Below, in pieces: positions 62,070-64,000 of a stretch of DNA of 64,000 nucleotides. Below the pieces are notes generated by a model. That model did no database searches. It had not been told where the DNA came from and saw only the letters and a program-made list of their open reading frames with translations. The stretch's first letter is position 1. Each line of letters begins with the position of its first letter. Made by a program: the position numbers and the translations under genes. Origin of the DNA: Biscogniauxia marginata (taxonomy: Eukaryota > Ascomycota > Sordariomycetes > Xylariales > Xylariaceae). The stretch spans positions 1 to 64,000 of the forward strand of contig MU404158.1 in assembly GCA_022695795.1 (NCBI GenBank), read 5' to 3'.

Positions 62070-62548
62070 ATACAAATAATTAAATCGACCAATGGCTTCT
62101 GGCACTGGCGTCACTGCAAGTCATGAAAAGGGGTGGAGGCTACGGCAAGCATATCCGGGTCAACAACACTGGTTATGCGAACAGAAGATTAGCCATTTGG
62201 AGTGGCAGTTCGACAATGAGTAGGTTACTCCACTAGTAAAGTGAATACTCCTGGTGGACTAATCAAACATACACGAACAGATCCAGGTTTCAGTTAACAT
62301 ACCCAGAGAGTGTTACGGCTCCATCATAGACGTGTTGATTGTTCATATGTCTATCTCCAAAGAAGCGAGAAGGAAAAACGCTTGAGGATACTCATATGCT
62401 AAACTCAATAGATTGCCGTGGCTTCTCACATATCACCATGAAATATTTCAACGATATACCCCTTTTCCTCCACATAACCTCCCTTCCAACTCAATAAAAA
62501 CACCAAAATCCGCGGCCAACTAGTTAGCCTAACTAACTAATTAGTTGT
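62070..62548. other. Intergenic between convergent genes
   Basis: 480 bp of AT-leaning sequence, nothing recognised. Confidence 0.5.
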
Positions 62549-62809
62549 TTAATTCTCATCCATATCATCCACGAGGCCCTTGGGCCCGTTCCGCGCTAGA
62601 TCGCACGCCTCGCACATATCGACCGCGACGTCGGGGATCGTGGGGCCTTCGACGACGCCGAGCGTGCACTCGCCGAAGGCCCGACGCCGGCTCCGGTCTT
62701 GGTCGCGGCGAACCTCCCGACACTCCCTGCGCTGCAGCTCGCGCCGCGTGTTGGGGATGCAGTGGCTCGCGTAGTAGCACCACTGCGCGGTGTAGATGAT
62801 CGTGCACAT
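62549..62809 (-). CDS. Small conserved cysteine-patterned protein
   Basis: A minus-strand single exon of 86 aa starting MCTIIYTAQWCYYASHC. It has no signal peptide. Cysteines and histidine are spaced like a small conserved family I have met in sordariomycete proteomes (MC-start, a C/H pair near residues 11-18, a central ECREVRRD stretch, then ECT and a C-terminal CEAC), suggesting metal binding. The middle is highly basic (RRDQDRSRRRA), the tail acidic (VDDMDEN). All frames are rather open here because the DNA is GC-rich, so the call rests on the N-terminal and Cys pattern. Function unknown. Confidence 0.55.
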   Translation of the reverse strand: MCTIIYTAQWCYYASHCIPNTRRELQRRECREVRRDQDRSRRRAFGECTLGVVEGPTIPDVAVDMCEACDLARNGPKGLVDDMDEN

Positions 62810-63709
62810 CGTTTGTCAGACACGAAAGGGAGGCGATCTACGGCAGGAGGAGGAGGGGGCGTCGGCAAGTAATTCACTGGTTAAGGGGCGTAAGTGGCTG
62901 GCTGGCTGGCCGGAGAGGGTTCGACGGCGAAGTCAGTGGGATTGGTTTATGGACGGCGCGCTAGTAGTTATCGTGTTATTCGCGTGGTCCGCTGGTGAAG
63001 ATTGCGTAAAGCTGACGAAGTCCTGTTTTATATAAATAGGCCGTATATTCCTATATTAATAAAACTTAATAGTAGGTGACAAACGTGAAGACCTTCGGTT
63101 CATGATGAGGTGGCGTAGGAGACATGATTAAATACCTATATATTTAGAAGTGGCTTGCATCAAATTGTAGAATGATCTCATAGAATGAATAAATTGCATT
63201 TACTTATCTGATGAGTATTAATCACCGATACGACTATTTATGTATTACCACACTCTCAATATCATCCGAATCCCAGAGGCTAGATAAACTGTGTTGTTTA
63301 CTATATAGCCTCCTTCCTGACAGACGTCTACCTACAAGTTATTTCATTATCGAGAGAGCGTTGGCCATAAACCATTCCCTTCGTCAACGACTTAGCTACG
63401 GGCTGCGATATGCTCTCATTCACTTCTTATACTTAGGCAGGGCTCTTAGATAATACCCTACGTGTTTTGTGACAAACCATGTATATAAACTGACATAAAT
63501 AATCAGGCTGTCGTTTGAGGGACGATATCGCTTCCAAGGGTAACAGAGGCTCCTGCTCCAAAGGACCAGCCCGGAAATTAATATGTTATACAGCAACGTT
63601 TATTTCTCTCGCTCTCTGAAAATTATTTACCAGTGGTGAAATTCTTCAGGGAGTCTCCTGTCGATTTGGAGTAGAATGCAAGTGGTTGTAGGTTTCTAGG
63701 TGAGATGGG
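62810..63709. other. Intergenic, no clear gene
   Basis: The promoter side of the small Cys protein, then AT-rich DNA. The 80-codon frame at 63211-63453 has no support. Confidence 0.4.
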
Positions 63710-64000
63710 GTGAGTTGTGCCAAAAAGGCGATCAGAGATCTGAAGACGATACACCAATTCAGGATATGCGTAGGCGATATCCGCCGCGACAACTATGCGT
63801 ATGGGAGATATCTCGAGTCCAGCAGCGCGTGGACCGCGCCGCACCCTCTCCTGACCCGGGAAAAGGGGGACGGTTTCCCCCCCACTCAAGTTTGCTCTGC
63901 GGGACGCGCGGGATTTGGAAGCCCTCATCGGCGACTACAACCTTCTACGCCAGGAGGGGATAATACAGAGAACTAGTGCTCGGTCCGAGAAGAGATGTTT
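63710..64000 (+). pseudogene. Kinase-like gene fragment with apparent frameshift (runs off the window)
   Basis: The + frame from 63710 reads KKAIRDLKTIHQFRICVGDI, then RRDNYAYGRYLESSSAWTAP and HP. GDIRRDN resembles the catalytic-loop HxDxxxxN of protein-kinase-like folds (His replaced by Gly), and the following S-AWT-PHP is a pattern I associate with a fungal kinase-like family. After a run of seven C (63877-63883) the coding-like signal moves to the +1 frame: LKFALRDARDLEALIGDYN and LLRQEGIIQRT, open to the window end. There is no ATG or upstream kinase lobe, since the frame is stopped just 5' of 63710. It is either an exon after an unseen intron with a homopolymer error, or a truncated, frameshifted remnant. 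The kinase identification is tentative. Confidence 0.4.

Overview
The window reads as nuclear DNA of a filamentous ascomycete (Pezizomycotina, probably a sordariomycete). Genes carry introns of about 50-140 nt with GTANGT-type donors and pyrimidine-AG acceptors. The protein families (2EXR, DUF3632-like, GH11 xylanase, BAHD-type and acyltransferase-3 enzymes) are typical of that group. Intergenic DNA is full of short TACC/GGTA palindromes. I place it no lower than that.

There are two compartments. From 1 to about 43 kb the DNA is gene-poor and often AT-rich. It opens with a 19-bp AT minisatellite and then has well-supported genes separated by kilobases of apparently non-coding or decayed sequence: a two-exon LEA-like mitochondrial protein (1283-1882), a three-exon membrane acyltransferase 3 (12221-13981), a BAHD-type acyltransferase (29367-30803) and a secreted GH11 xylanase (38883-39533). 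Between them are a DUF3632-like gene broken by one in-frame TAA (19299-20230), an unidentified spliced coding remnant (27524-27949), other open remnants (3143-3559, 40814-41209), a possible small spliced gene (42251-42566), and at least three to four diverged copies of an unnamed interspersed repeat (17.7, 21.9, 22.3 and 34.9 kb). Many disabling changes fit C-to-T mutation at CpA, as repeat-induced point mutation (RIP) would leave, but that is inference.

From about 43.7 to 62.8 kb the DNA is a compact housekeeping block: a 2EXR protein, MAM33 (mitochondrial p32), TMA16 (ribosome biogenesis), EXO1 (mismatch-repair and recombination nuclease), an Ariadne-type RBR ubiquitin ligase, a mitochondrial Prx5-type peroxiredoxin, a multi-pass membrane protein with Arg/Gln repeats, and a small cysteine-patterned conserved protein. 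At the right edge is a kinase-like fragment with an apparent one-base frameshift.

The genes do not form an obvious pathway or biosynthetic cluster. I found no convincing tRNA, rRNA, intact transposon, CRISPR array or virus-like gene. Exon boundaries were worked out by hand from splice signals, frame continuity and family conservation. No search or alignment program was run.
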